Source of the DNA: an uncultured Porphyromonadaceae bacterium
Lineage (GTDB): Bacteria; Bacteroidota; Bacteroidia; Bacteroidales; Muribaculaceae
Assembly (NCBI GenBank): GCA_947177635.1
Contig: CAMWVQ010000024.1
Coordinates: 1 to 32,899 of the forward strand
Length of the DNA: 32,899 nt
Direction: 5' to 3'
Below are positions 25,135-32,899 of this stretch, in pieces (the first letter of the stretch is position 1; each line of letters opens with the position of its first letter). The position numbers were made by a program, and so were the translations under genes. The notes below the pieces were generated by a model, which searched no databases, was not told the DNA's origin, and saw only the letters and a program-made list of their open reading frames with translations.

Positions 25135-26286
25135 ATGTCACCTCAGTCACGTCCGTACACTTTCGACCGCGTGGTCAGGCTGCTTATCGGCTGCGCCATA
25201 TTCGCTTTTGTCATCTGGCTGCTCGACCTCCTGAAAGATGTCCTGCTGCCATTCTGCGTGGCATGCCTGATAGCCTATCTCTTCGAGCCGTTCGTGCAGT
25301 TCAACCGCTCGCTGCTGCGGCTTAAAGGCAGAATAACAGCGATTTTCGTCACTCTTTTCGAGGCTATGGTGTTCTTCGGCATCCTCGCCTACTTCTGCGT
25401 GCCGTCGATAATAAACGAGATGCACCAGATGGCCGACCTGCTGCGCAATTACGCCAACTCAGAAGTCTCCATCCAGTATCTGCCACCTGAAATCCACGAC
25501 ATCCTGCGCCGCAACATCGACTTCGAGGACCTGGCCCACACCCTGATGCAGCAAGACATGCACAGCATCATAGACAAGGGCATGACGGTCATCCACGGCG
25601 GGGTGCATGTCATACTCGGAGTGGTGGCCTGGCTGATTGTCTTCCTTTATGTCATCTTCATAATGCTCGACTACGACAGGCTGATGAGAGGGTTCAAGCT
25701 GCTGGTGCCTCCCCGCTTCCGCCCGGTGGCCTACAAGGTCGGCAATGACATCAAGGAATCTATGAACCACTATTTCCGCGGGCAGGCCCTGATAGCCTGC
25801 GTGGTGGCGGTGATATACTGCGTGGGGTTCTCGATATTCGGACTGCCCCTCGCTATAGTTCTCGGACTCGGCACAGCGGTGTTGTTCATGATACCCTACT
25901 GCCAGTACCTGTCGATTATCCCCGTGACACTGCTCTGCCTGGTCGATTCGGCCAACAGCGGCAACCACTTCTGGACCCAGTGGTGGGAGTGCATGGGAGT
26001 GTTCCTGGTGGTCCAGATTGTGGCCGACCTGATACTGACCCCGCGAATTATGGGTAAAGCCATGGGCCTAAACCCAGCCATCATCCTTCTGAGCCTCTCT
26101 ATCTGGGGGTCGCTGTTCGGACTGATCGGCATGATTATCGCCCTCCCCCTCACTACCCTGCTCCTCTCCTATTACGAGCAGTATGTGATAATGCGCAACG
26201 ACGACGAGACTCCATCGCAACGGCTCCGCGAGGTGCAGGAGATAAAAGACATGTCGGAGATGCCATTCAATGACGGCGCGGACTGA
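25135..26286 (+). CDS. AI-2E family (PerM/YdgG-type) membrane transporter
   Basis: The 383-residue protein shows the layout of the AI-2E transporter family. Two early membrane segments (LLIGCAIFAFVIWLLDLLKD, LLPFCVACLIAYLFEPFVQF) and a third near residue 75 precede a soluble stretch of about 60 residues. Further segments then lead to the conserved C-terminal part with LTPRIMGKAMGLNPAIILLS and WGSLFGLIGMIIALPLTTLL. Members have been proposed to export autoinducer-2 or to act as sodium/proton exchangers; the real substrate of Bacteroidetes members is unknown. It is a single gene, divergent from nupG, followed by a long leader of the next unit. The start is supported by the -7 box 34 bases upstream. 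Confidence 0.9.
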   Translation: MSPQSRPYTFDRVVRLLIGCAIFAFVIWLLDLLKDVLLPFCVACLIAYLFEPFVQFNRSLLRLKGRITAIFVTLFEAMVFFGILAYFCVPSIINEMHQMADLLRNYANSEVSIQYLPPEIHDILRRNIDFEDLAHTLMQQDMHSIIDKGMTVIHGGVHVILGVVAWLIVFLYVIFIMLDYDRLMRGFKLLVPPRFRPVAYKVGNDIKESMNHYFRGQALIACVVAVIYCVGFSIFGLPLAIVLGLGTAVLFMIPYCQYLSIIPVTLLCLVDSANSGNHFWTQWWECMGVFLVVQIVADLILTPRIMGKAMGLNPAIILLSLSIWGSLFGLIGMIIALPLTTLLLSYYEQYVIMRNDDETPSQRLREVQEIKDMSEMPFNDGAD

Positions 26287-26326
26287 TTCTTGACGACTTT
26301 TGATGGGTTTATGCGAGATTTATGTT

Positions 26327-26366
26327 GTACAGCTATTGTACGGACAGGAATGATTGTGTAATTTTG
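26327..26366 (+). promoter_or_regulatory. Promoter of the TonB-receptor operon with an inverted repeat
   Basis: ATTG at 26335-26338, a 20-base spacer and TAATTTTG at 26359-26366 form a likely promoter with a leader of about 97 bases. The inverted repeat GTACA-gctat-TGTAC at 26327-26341 covers the -33 element and could be an operator. Confidence 0.65.
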
Positions 26367-26468
26367 CAACAGTTTTTAACGGTAGTGCTAAAAACTACAA
26401 ATACTCTCATTCCGCCACGATTCTGTCAACAACATCATTATCTAACCAATCCATCATTTCACAACGCA

Positions 26469-29216
26469 ATGAGAAAACTACTTTCTACAGCGTTCGCGCT
26501 GGGGATGGTCAATATTGTGGCCATAGCCTCGCCTGACGCGTTCACGTCAGTGGGAATTGTCGTCGATGAATCCAACGAGCCGGTCACCGGCGCCACGGTC
26601 TCCACCGCCGGAGGGAAAGCGCTCGGCGTGACCGACATCGACGGCAAGTTCAAAGTGCAGGTGCCCGACGGCACAGACAACCTCACTGTGACATTCATCG
26701 GCTACAAGCCGCTGACTCTCTCGGCCACGCAGAATGTAGGCACAGTCGCCATGGAAATCGAATCACAGATGCTCGCCGACGTGGTTGTCACCCAGTCTCT
26801 GGCCCGCACCCGCGAAACCCCTGTCGCGCTCTCGCAAATCAACGCCGCCGAGATTGACTTCAAGCTCGGCAACCAGGAGTTTCCAGAGGTACTGAAAACC
26901 ACCCCCGGCGTGTGGACAACCAAAGAGGGCGGCGGCTTCGGCGACGCCAAGACCAACATGCGCGGTTTCAAGAGCGAGAATGTCGCCGTGGTAATCAACG
27001 GTATCCCCATCAACGACATGGAGTGGGGCGGCGTCTACTGGAGCAACTGGGCCGGTCTGAGCGACGTGGCCACCTCCATCCAGACCCAGCGCGGCCTGGG
27101 AGCCGGACTCCTCTCCGCCCCCTCCGTCGGAGGAACCATCAATATCACCACCCAGAGCCTCGACGCCAAGAAAGGTGGCTCGGTATGGTATGGAATGGGT
27201 AACGACGGGATGAACCAGATCGGGCTCAAGCTCTCAACCGGCCTGATGAAAAACGGCTGGGCCGTAACCCTCCTGGGCTCACGCCGATGGAGCGACGACA
27301 ACTACGTGCAAGGCACCTGGTACAACTCCTACAACTACTTCCTGAATGTGTCGAAGCGCATCAACGATGCCCACCAGATTTCGTTCACAGCCTTCGGCGC
27401 GCCCCAGACCCACGCACAGCGGTCATCTTTCGACGGCCTGACAATCGAGGGCTGGGCCACAACCGCCAAGCAATACATGGATGGCGAAAGCCAGTACCGC
27501 TACAACGCGTCGTTTGGTTACCTCCTCAACGGACAGAAATCCACCGGCGCCAACTACAACCATTACCACAAGCCCCAGCTCTCGCTCAACCATATCTGGG
27601 AAATCAACGACCACTCCTCCCTGGCCACCGTGCTGTATGCCTCATTCGCAAACGGAGGCGGCTACAAGGGCATGGGCCGCTCGGTCACATACAACGGCAC
27701 ACTTCTCAGCGGCGATTCCTGGTTTGGCTGCTCTGACGGAAACATCAACACCACATTCCGCAATCCTGACGGGACATTCGCTTACGACCAGATTCAGCTG
27801 ATGAACCGCAACTCCGAGACCGGCTCCAACATGGTGCTGGCCGACAACGTGAACTCCCACAACTGGTATGGCCTGGTGTCGACCTACAAGCACTCCCTAC
27901 TCGAGAACAGGCTCAACCTGACCGCCGGTATCGACATGCGATATTACAAGGCGTTCCACAAGGCCACCATCGTCGACCTCTTCGACGGCGAATATTACAT
28001 CGACGACCACTACCGCTCGAGGGTGCAGCCCGAGAATTCCGCCGTGTTCAACAAGAACAACACCGAATGGGTGAACCAGAAACTCGGCGTGGGAGATGTC
28101 GTCTACCGCAACTTCGACGGCGTGTCACACAATGAGGGGCTTTTCCTCCAGGGTGAGTACTCGATGTTCGACAAGGCCCTCAACATCGTCCTCTCCGGGT
28201 CTCTCAACAACACCGGCTACCAGCGTATCGAGCATTTCTACGCCGACGAAGCCCACTCCAAGAGCGACTGGCAGAATTTCATCGGCGGCACCGTTAAACT
28301 CGGCTCCAACTACAACATCGACCGTCACAACAACGTGTTCTTCAATGTCGGTTACATCAGCCGCGTGCCTTTCTTCAGCTACGGGGTATTCCTGTCGTCA
28401 CAGAACTCCAACATACTCAATCCCAATCCCCTCAACGAGAAGATTGTCTCGTTCGAGGTCGGATACGGATACCACTCACCCATCTTCAGCGTCGATGTCA
28501 ACGGCTACTTCACCAAGTGGATGGACAAGACCACATCCCGCCCCGTGCAGATGCTCGGCGAGATGAGCGGCCAGTATGGCTCCTTCAACATGCAGGGGGT
28601 AAACGCCCGCCACATGGGTGTCGAAATCGCTGCCACTTTCCAGCCCACAACCTGGTTCACCCTCGAGGGTATGCTCTCCCTGGCCGACTATATCTGGGAC
28701 TCCAACCCGACCGGATACTTCTACGGCCCCGGCGGTTTCCCCATCTCATCCCTCAACGGCACCCCCGCCACCGGCATCATGTCGGGTGACCACCTCTCGG
28801 CCAAACTCAACCAGAAGGGTGTGAAGGTCGGCGGTTCCGCGATGACAACCGGAGCCATCTCGGCCACATTCCGCCCCTTCAAGGGGTGGCGCATCGGGGC
28901 TGACTGGACTTTCCATGCCCGCAACTACTCCGACTACCAGGTCACCGCCTCCAACTTCAACCCCGGCACAGACCTCTACGTGCCCGATCCCTGGAGAATC
29001 CCCTGGGGCAACCAGCTCGACCTTTCGGCCAGCTACAGCTTTGAAATCGGCGGCATAAACGCGCGTCTCAGCGGAAATGTCTACAACCTCTGCGACTACC
29101 ACTATGTGACCACCGCATGGGGCAAGCTTGAGCAACCCGGCGCCTGGGACAACGTGTTCCGCGTGTTCTATTCCTTCGGACGCACATACGCCCTGAAGCT
29201 CCGTCTTAACTTCTAA
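26469..29216 (+). CDS. TonB-dependent outer-membrane receptor
   Basis: The 915-residue protein has a signal peptide, then a carboxypeptidase-regulatory-like domain (about 25-105, with GIVVDESNEPVTGATVSTAG and VTFIGYKPLTLS). A plug domain follows (about 105-240, with EVLKTTPGVWTTKEGGGFGD, NMRGFKSENVAVVINGIPIND and APSVGGTINITTQ), then a 22-strand-type barrel ending in an aromatic residue (LKLRLNF). This suits energy-dependent uptake of a large or scarce compound. It is a little shorter than typical SusC proteins, and the next gene is a lipoprotein that does not look like SusD. The frame is open from 26322, but the promoter at 26335-26366 excludes that start; ATG 26469 precedes the signal peptide. 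The lipoprotein gene follows after 14 bases, so the two form an operon. The cargo is unknown. Confidence 0.94.
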   Translation: MRKLLSTAFALGMVNIVAIASPDAFTSVGIVVDESNEPVTGATVSTAGGKALGVTDIDGKFKVQVPDGTDNLTVTFIGYKPLTLSATQNVGTVAMEIESQMLADVVVTQSLARTRETPVALSQINAAEIDFKLGNQEFPEVLKTTPGVWTTKEGGGFGDAKTNMRGFKSENVAVVINGIPINDMEWGGVYWSNWAGLSDVATSIQTQRGLGAGLLSAPSVGGTINITTQSLDAKKGGSVWYGMGNDGMNQIGLKLSTGLMKNGWAVTLLGSRRWSDDNYVQGTWYNSYNYFLNVSKRINDAHQISFTAFGAPQTHAQRSSFDGLTIEGWATTAKQYMDGESQYRYNASFGYLLNGQKSTGANYNHYHKPQLSLNHIWEINDHSSLATVLYASFANGGGYKGMGRSVTYNGTLLSGDSWFGCSDGNINTTFRNPDGTFAYDQIQLMNRNSETGSNMVLADNVNSHNWYGLVSTYKHSLLENRLNLTAGIDMRYYKAFHKATIVDLFDGEYYIDDHYRSRVQPENSAVFNKNNTEWVNQKLGVGDVVYRNFDGVSHNEGLFLQGEYSMFDKALNIVLSGSLNNTGYQRIEHFYADEAHSKSDWQNFIGGTVKLGSNYNIDRHNNVFFNVGYISRVPFFSYGVFLSSQNSNILNPNPLNEKIVSFEVGYGYHSPIFSVDVNGYFTKWMDKTTSRPVQMLGEMSGQYGSFNMQGVNARHMGVEIAATFQPTTWFTLEGMLSLADYIWDSNPTGYFYGPGGFPISSLNGTPATGIMSGDHLSAKLNQKGVKVGGSAMTTGAISATFRPFKGWRIGADWTFHARNYSDYQVTASNFNPGTDLYVPDPWRIPWGNQLDLSASYSFEIGGINARLSGNVYNLCDYHYVTTAWGKLEQPGAWDNVFRVFYSFGRTYALKLRLNF

Positions 29217-29230
29217 TCAACAGAACAGAG

Positions 29231-31303
29231 ATGAAAAAAACAATATATCTTCCGCTGCTGGCCATCGGAGCGATGGCCGCGCTCACCGGTTGCGATGAGA
29301 ACGCTTGGAACGACCATCTCGATGGTTTCGACGCCTCCTTCAACCCCACTGAGGTGAAGACCATCGAATACACCCTGACCGACGCCGACTACGCAGCCAT
29401 CGCCTCCAACAAGGAGAACAAGGCTCTCGCCGAGAAAAATGACGCGGCGCAGGCCCTGGCAGCCCTTTCAGGCAACAAATATTTCACCGAGAAAATCTCG
29501 GCCGCCGAATATGTCCCCGCCTTCCTTGGCTCGACAGCCCCTTATATGATGTACACCGACGGCTCATCAATACGCCTGACCTACAACATCTCGGTCGGCC
29601 TTCCCGAAGAGGTCACCGAATCGGCCGGAGCGTGGAACCTCTCGGTGAGCAAGGAATTCTACCAAACGAAAGTCTGGGAAAGCGACGAGAACTACATCGT
29701 CGGCTTCGCCCCGGAGAAACCCGCCTCACGCTACCTGGCCACCGCCATCAAGGAGACCCTCGGCGATAACGCCCTGAAGGGGCAGTACGCCATCATCTCC
29801 TACCTTGAGGCTGACCAGAATCCCATCTTCGGCAATGTCGGCGGTGGCGACGAGCCTCCGGCCGGCTTCACAATGTCAGACGTGCTGGCAGACATCGCAG
29901 CCGGCGACGGCGTGACAGTCGACGGTGTGGTTGGCGGCGTGTGCGGCGCAGGCTTCGTGCTGACCGACCTCAGCGGCTCCATATTCGTGTATATGGGAGG
30001 TGGGTACGACCCGGCGACTTACCCCGTGGGCACACAGCTCCATCTCGAAGGTGAGGCTACCTCCTTCAAAAACAACCTCCAGATAGCCCAGGGAGCCGTC
30101 ATCGACAAGGTCGGAACCCAGGAATACGCATTCCCCTCACCGGTCATCTACGACGGCGCGGCCCTCGACGCGGCGCTGACACGTCCTGCCGACCAGCTTG
30201 CCGTCTACGCATCGATTTCCGGCAAGGTGGTTGTCTCAGGCAACAACATCAACATCGAGGTCGACGGCGCGGAGACCGCCAAAGGCTCGATTTACTACGC
30301 TTCAGACGCCCAGCGCGAAGCGCTGACTGATGGAGCCGTTGTCAAAGTCACCGGCTGGTTCATCAGCATCTCCGGCTCGCGCTACTGCAACTTCGTGGTC
30401 AACAACCTCGAGTTCCAGACCAACGCTCCGGCCAAGGGTGGTCTCGCCATCTCCAGCCGTGGAGTCGCAGCTCCGGTGCAGACCGTCGAGAAGAACGCCA
30501 TATACCGTTACGACGGCACCAACTGGATCGTGCCTGAGAACTTCGTCGTCCTAAATCCCGGCGACTACACCGAAATGGGTCTCAACGGCTCGATGACACA
30601 GCCCGACAGCTACCTCCCCATCTTCCTGAAACAGAAATATCCCTACGCCAAGGCCGACGATGTCAAGTATGTGCTCTATTACAACTCAGGCTATGCCTGC
30701 GCCGAATACATCTTCGACGGCTCGGAATGGAACCGCTTCACCGGCATCGAGACCGAGACCTCGCAGTTTGTGCGTGCCGGAGGAAAATGGATGTTCGACC
30801 CCAACGTGACCATCAACCTCCCCTACGGCAAGGGGCAGACCGCCTCGGCTCCCTTCTACCAGGCTTGCGTCGACTGGGTTTATGAGAACAAGTGTGTGCC
30901 CCTTGGCGACACCTCCATCAAGTCGGGCAAATTCTGGGTTACCTCCTACGGCAACAACGACTACTATTGCGGAACCTCCTCATACCAGAACAATGTAGAC
31001 CTTCGCGCAGCATCGGCCCGCGCCCAGTACAGCGCCGGATGGGAGGGCTACACCGACGAGGAAATCGTCGCCACAATGGAGGAGCGTTGCGACCGCGAGG
31101 TGTTCCCCGCCGTCCTTTCGCAATTCTACCCCGACGCCAAGCCCATCGCGGGTCTGCAGGTAATCTACACCATCAACTTCTACGCCTACGCGCTGACCCC
31201 TGCGGGCAACTACCGCACCCTCCCCTGCGTGGCCAGGTATGAAGTGACCGGTGTCGGCGAATTCACCTACCTTGACTCCGAGTGGCTTATAGGAATTGAA
31301 TAA
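29231..31303 (+). CDS. Lipoprotein partner of the TonB receptor, two OB-like folds and a repeated module
   Basis: The 690-residue protein has a signal sequence with lipobox LTGC (Cys21) and acidic residues after it (CDEN), as in surface-exposed lipoproteins. Residues 214-297 look like an OB fold of the DUF5689 style: VTVDGVVGGVCGAGFVLTDL, then SGSIFVYMGG and YPVGTQLHLEGEATSF. Residues 323-395 look like a second one (VYASISGKVVVSGNNINIEV then VVKVTGWFIS). A module with the pattern Y-[VL]-P-x-[FI]-L, a proline three to eight residues later, and a following V/L-x-Y strand appears near 94-121, 461-485 and 625-650. It resembles modules of other Bacteroidetes lipoproteins. It is probably a ligand-capturing partner of the receptor 14 bases upstream. 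OB folds often bind nucleic acids or oligosaccharides, but the ligand is not known. Confidence 0.87.
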   Translation: MKKTIYLPLLAIGAMAALTGCDENAWNDHLDGFDASFNPTEVKTIEYTLTDADYAAIASNKENKALAEKNDAAQALAALSGNKYFTEKISAAEYVPAFLGSTAPYMMYTDGSSIRLTYNISVGLPEEVTESAGAWNLSVSKEFYQTKVWESDENYIVGFAPEKPASRYLATAIKETLGDNALKGQYAIISYLEADQNPIFGNVGGGDEPPAGFTMSDVLADIAAGDGVTVDGVVGGVCGAGFVLTDLSGSIFVYMGGGYDPATYPVGTQLHLEGEATSFKNNLQIAQGAVIDKVGTQEYAFPSPVIYDGAALDAALTRPADQLAVYASISGKVVVSGNNINIEVDGAETAKGSIYYASDAQREALTDGAVVKVTGWFISISGSRYCNFVVNNLEFQTNAPAKGGLAISSRGVAAPVQTVEKNAIYRYDGTNWIVPENFVVLNPGDYTEMGLNGSMTQPDSYLPIFLKQKYPYAKADDVKYVLYYNSGYACAEYIFDGSEWNRFTGIETETSQFVRAGGKWMFDPNVTINLPYGKGQTASAPFYQACVDWVYENKCVPLGDTSIKSGKFWVTSYGNNDYYCGTSSYQNNVDLRAASARAQYSAGWEGYTDEEIVATMEERCDREVFPAVLSQFYPDAKPIAGLQVIYTINFYAYALTPAGNYRTLPCVARYEVTGVGEFTYLDSEWLIGIE

Positions 31304-31336
31304 AAACAAGCCCTTCCGAGGGCAATCCTGATACTG

Positions 31337-31379
31337 AATGGCCGACGCCAGTCCACACGGATTGCGTCGGCCATTTTTG
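31337..31379 (+). terminator. Intrinsic terminator of the receptor operon
   Basis: A 12-base stem (31337-31348 with 31364-31375) with a 15-base loop is followed by TTTTTGTTTG. A small hairpin GCCCT-tccg-AGGGC (31310-31323) comes just before it. The T-run also holds the -33 element of the rubrerythrin promoter. Confidence 0.88.
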
Positions 31380-31410
31380 TTTGCGGAGTCAAAAGTTTTT
31401 AGTATCTTTG
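31380..31410 (+). promoter_or_regulatory. Promoter of the rubrerythrin gene
   Basis: TTTG at 31380-31383, a 19-base spacer and TATCTTTG at 31403-31410 match the consensus fully. The leader is about 80 bases and starts with a bulged hairpin at 31414-31439 (GTCGG with CCGAC at its base). Confidence 0.88.
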
Positions 31411-31496
31411 TAAGTCGGCTGCCATATAAGGACACCGACACCGTTTAACCGGTCCAAAACAACACATATTATTTATCATTATAATTACGTTTCGCT

Positions 31497-32051
31497 ATGA
31501 AGAAGAAATTCATCTGCACCGTGTGTGGATATGTCCACGAAGGTGAAGAGGCTCCCGAAAAGTGCCCCCTCTGCGGCGCGCCCCGCAGCAAGTTCGAGGA
31601 AATGAAGCCCGAGGCCTGCCTCCAGTTCGTGACAGAGCATGAAATCGGCGTGGCCAAGGGCCTCGACGAGGAGATGATCAAAGACCTCAACGCCCATTTC
31701 ATGGGTGAATGCACTGAGGTCGGCATGTATCTCGCCATGTCTCGCCAGGCCGACCGCGAGGGTTATCCCGAAATCGCCGAGGCTTTCAAGCGCTACGCGT
31801 GGGAAGAGGCCGAACATGCATCCAAGTTCGCCGAACTCCTCGGCGACTGCGTGTGGGACACCAAGACCAACCTTGAGAAGCGCATGCACGCCGAAGCCGG
31901 CGCCAACGCCGACAAGATGCGTATCGCCGCCAACGCCAAGAAGGCCAACCTCGACGCCATCCACGACACCGTCCATGAGATGGCAAAGGATGAGGCCCGT
32001 CACGGCCGTGGCTTCGCCGGACTCTACGAGCGTTTCTTCGGCAAGAAGTAA
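31497..32051 (+). CDS. Rubrerythrin with N-terminal rubredoxin domain
   Basis: Rubrerythrins reduce hydrogen peroxide in anaerobes. In this 184-residue protein the rubredoxin-like iron site comes first (Cys7, Cys10, Cys23, Cys26 in CTVCG and CPLCG), followed by a ferritin-like four-helix domain with diiron ligands. Candidate ligands are Glu71 and Glu74 in [10 protein letters not shown], Glu104 and His107 in EEAEHA, and the DEARHGRGF motif near the C-terminus. This order is the reverse of classical rubrerythrin and corresponds to the reverse type. The gene has its own full promoter and a strong terminator, so it is monocistronic. The long leader may carry regulation of stability; that is inference. 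A role in peroxide defence is likely in an anaerobe. Confidence 0.95.
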   Translation: MKKKFICTVCGYVHEGEEAPEKCPLCGAPRSKFEEMKPEACLQFVTEHEIGVAKGLDEEMIKDLNAHFMGECTEVGMYLAMSRQADREGYPEIAEAFKRYAWEEAEHASKFAELLGDCVWDTKTNLEKRMHAEAGANADKMRIAANAKKANLDAIHDTVHEMAKDEARHGRGFAGLYERFFGKK

Positions 32052-32062
32052 CAGTCTCTGAC

Positions 32063-32128
32063 AGATAAAAACAGGGTGTCGCGAGACCGGATAGATAATC
32101 CCGGCATCGCGACACCTTGTTTTTTATC
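32063..32128. terminator. Bidirectional terminator between rubrerythrin and lrgB
   Basis: GATAAAAA plus ACAGGGTGTCGCGA (to 32084) pairs with TCGCGACACCTTGT plus TTTTTATC (from 32107). The A-rich and T-rich flanks provide a T-run in both directions, which fits the convergent genes on each side. Confidence 0.9.
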
Positions 32129-32163
32129 ACAATTCGTACCCCTGTCCCCCCGACGTCTGAGAG

Positions 32164-32862
32164 TCAGACCTGGTAACCGAGCAGCTGCAGGATGAACGGG
32201 GCCAGCAAAGCAGTCAGCAGACCGTTTATGGTCAGCCCCACCGAAGAGAATGCCCCGTAACGCTCACCGCGCTCCATAGCCGCCGACGTTCCGACGGCGT
32301 GGGCGGCCGTCCCTACAGACAACCCTGAGGCTATCGGACTGCTGACATGGGCGAACTTGACTATTCTGAACCCGGCCATTCCGCCGAATATCCCGGTGGC
32401 CACCACTACAGCGGCAGTCACGGGTGACAGCCCTCCGACCGTTTCTGAAATTTCCATAGCGATAGGTGTGGTAACCGCCTTAGGAGCGAGCGACAACACA
32501 ATCTCACGGCTTGCCCCGAACAGTTCGGCAAGGAACACAACCGAGAGTATCCCGGCGACACAACCGGCCAACTCGGCCACCAACAGTGGCATCAGCTGCT
32601 TGCGGATATTCTCAAGCTGGCGGTAAAGCGGCACTCCGAGCGCCACTACAGCGGGTTTTAACCACGCGTCTATAAATGCTCCTCCCTCCTGGTAGGTCTG
32701 GTAATCAATGCCGCAGACACAAAGGATGCATATCAGACAAAGAATCGAGACAAGAATCGGATTGAGAATCTTCAATCCTGTCTTACGCTGGAGAAGCTGC
32801 GCCCCTAAATACACTACGAATGTGAGGGCGATGAGAAATATCTTGTTTGTCAGGAATGTCAT
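32164..32862 (-). CDS. lrgB: LrgB/CidB-family membrane protein
   Basis: The 232-residue protein has about seven hydrophobic segments and the family motifs NPILVSILCLI near the N-terminus, LAPKAVTTPIAMEISETVGG in the middle, then FGGMAGFRIVKF and LSVGTAAHAVGTSAAMERGE. LrgB and CidB act with LrgA/CidA, holin-like proteins linked to autolysis control or export of small organic acids such as pyruvate. The partner lrgA is expected just upstream on the minus strand, beyond the right edge, and cannot be seen. A -7 box (32874-32881) lies only 11 bases before the ATG. It shares a bidirectional terminator with rubrerythrin. The exact role in Bacteroidetes is not known. Confidence 0.92.
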   Translation of the reverse strand: MTFLTNKIFLIALTFVVYLGAQLLQRKTGLKILNPILVSILCLICILCVCGIDYQTYQEGGAFIDAWLKPAVVALGVPLYRQLENIRKQLMPLLVAELAGCVAGILSVVFLAELFGASREIVLSLAPKAVTTPIAMEISETVGGLSPVTAAVVVATGIFGGMAGFRIVKFAHVSSPIASGLSVGTAAHAVGTSAAMERGERYGAFSSVGLTINGLLTALLAPFILQLLGYQV

Positions 32863-32873
32863 AAGTAACTGTT

Positions 32874-32881
32874 CAAAATTA
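32874..32881 (-). promoter_or_regulatory. Candidate -7 box before lrgB
   Basis: TAATTTTG on the minus strand fits the -7 consensus but sits 11 bases before the ATG. The -33 position falls outside the window, so it cannot be judged. Confidence 0.4.
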
Positions 32882-32899
32882 TTTTATATTAACCGGTCA

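Noticed and set aside
26322-26468. Upstream start of the TonB receptor at 26322
   Set aside because: It would run through the promoter and place 49 unrelated residues before a clean signal peptide.

Overview
The window looks like the chromosome of a member of the Bacteroidales with fairly high GC; a Muribaculaceae-like gut bacterium is my best guess, but family level is inference. The reasons are: promoters of the Bacteroidetes type (-7 box TAnnTTTG, often with a TTTG-like -33 element 19-20 bases upstream) in front of many genes; a TonB-dependent receptor with an N-terminal carboxypeptidase-like domain; many lipoproteins; an N-terminal-rubredoxin rubrerythrin; a class III fructose-bisphosphatase; and a metal-type KdsA. 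No insertion sequence, prophage, CRISPR array or integrase was seen. Most of the window is core genome.

Layout. 1-64: 3' part of tRNA-Gly(CCC), then a hairpin. 157-570: small lipoprotein, ended by a strong terminator. 690-2699: fbp. 2785-6729: probable operon of tsaC/sua5, a polyprenyl-phosphate sugar-phosphotransferase and a ClC chloride protein with a CBS pair. 6730-7289: no convincing protein gene, but a minus-strand noncoding RNA with its own promoter and terminator. 7290-8069 (-): tcdA. 8210-12555: carA-carB, then a terminator. 12650-14017: AT-rich stretch with one lipoprotein (-) and about 500 bases without a convincing gene. 14018-14692: nucleotidyltransferase-fold protein, convergent with and overlapping a LuxR-type regulator (-). 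That regulator and a secreted DUF1349-like protein face away from each other across a palindrome containing a -7 box on each strand.

16253-18340 (-): outer-membrane beta-barrel protein. 18545-24940 (-): probable five-gene operon, read nupG, rsmE, kdsA, TPR protein, TPR/transmembrane/HTH regulator. 25135-26286 (+): AI-2E-family membrane protein. 26469-31303 (+): TonB-dependent receptor and a partner lipoprotein with two OB-like folds and a repeated module. 31497-32051: rubrerythrin. 32164-32862 (-): lrgB, whose usual lrgA partner would lie beyond the right edge.

How the genes work together. tsaC and tcdA both act on the t6A modification of tRNA (formation and cyclisation) but lie in separate transcription units. 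kdsA supplies Kdo for lipopolysaccharide, and the sugar-phosphotransferase starts a lipid-linked surface glycan. carAB feeds pyrimidine and arginine synthesis, and nupG imports nucleosides. The receptor/lipoprotein pair is probably a surface uptake system with unknown cargo. The most notable items are the noncoding RNA at 6942-7170, the receptor/OB-fold lipoprotein pair, the membrane-spanning TPR-HTH regulator and the palindromic divergent promoter. None of these can be shown to be a new system from sequence alone.
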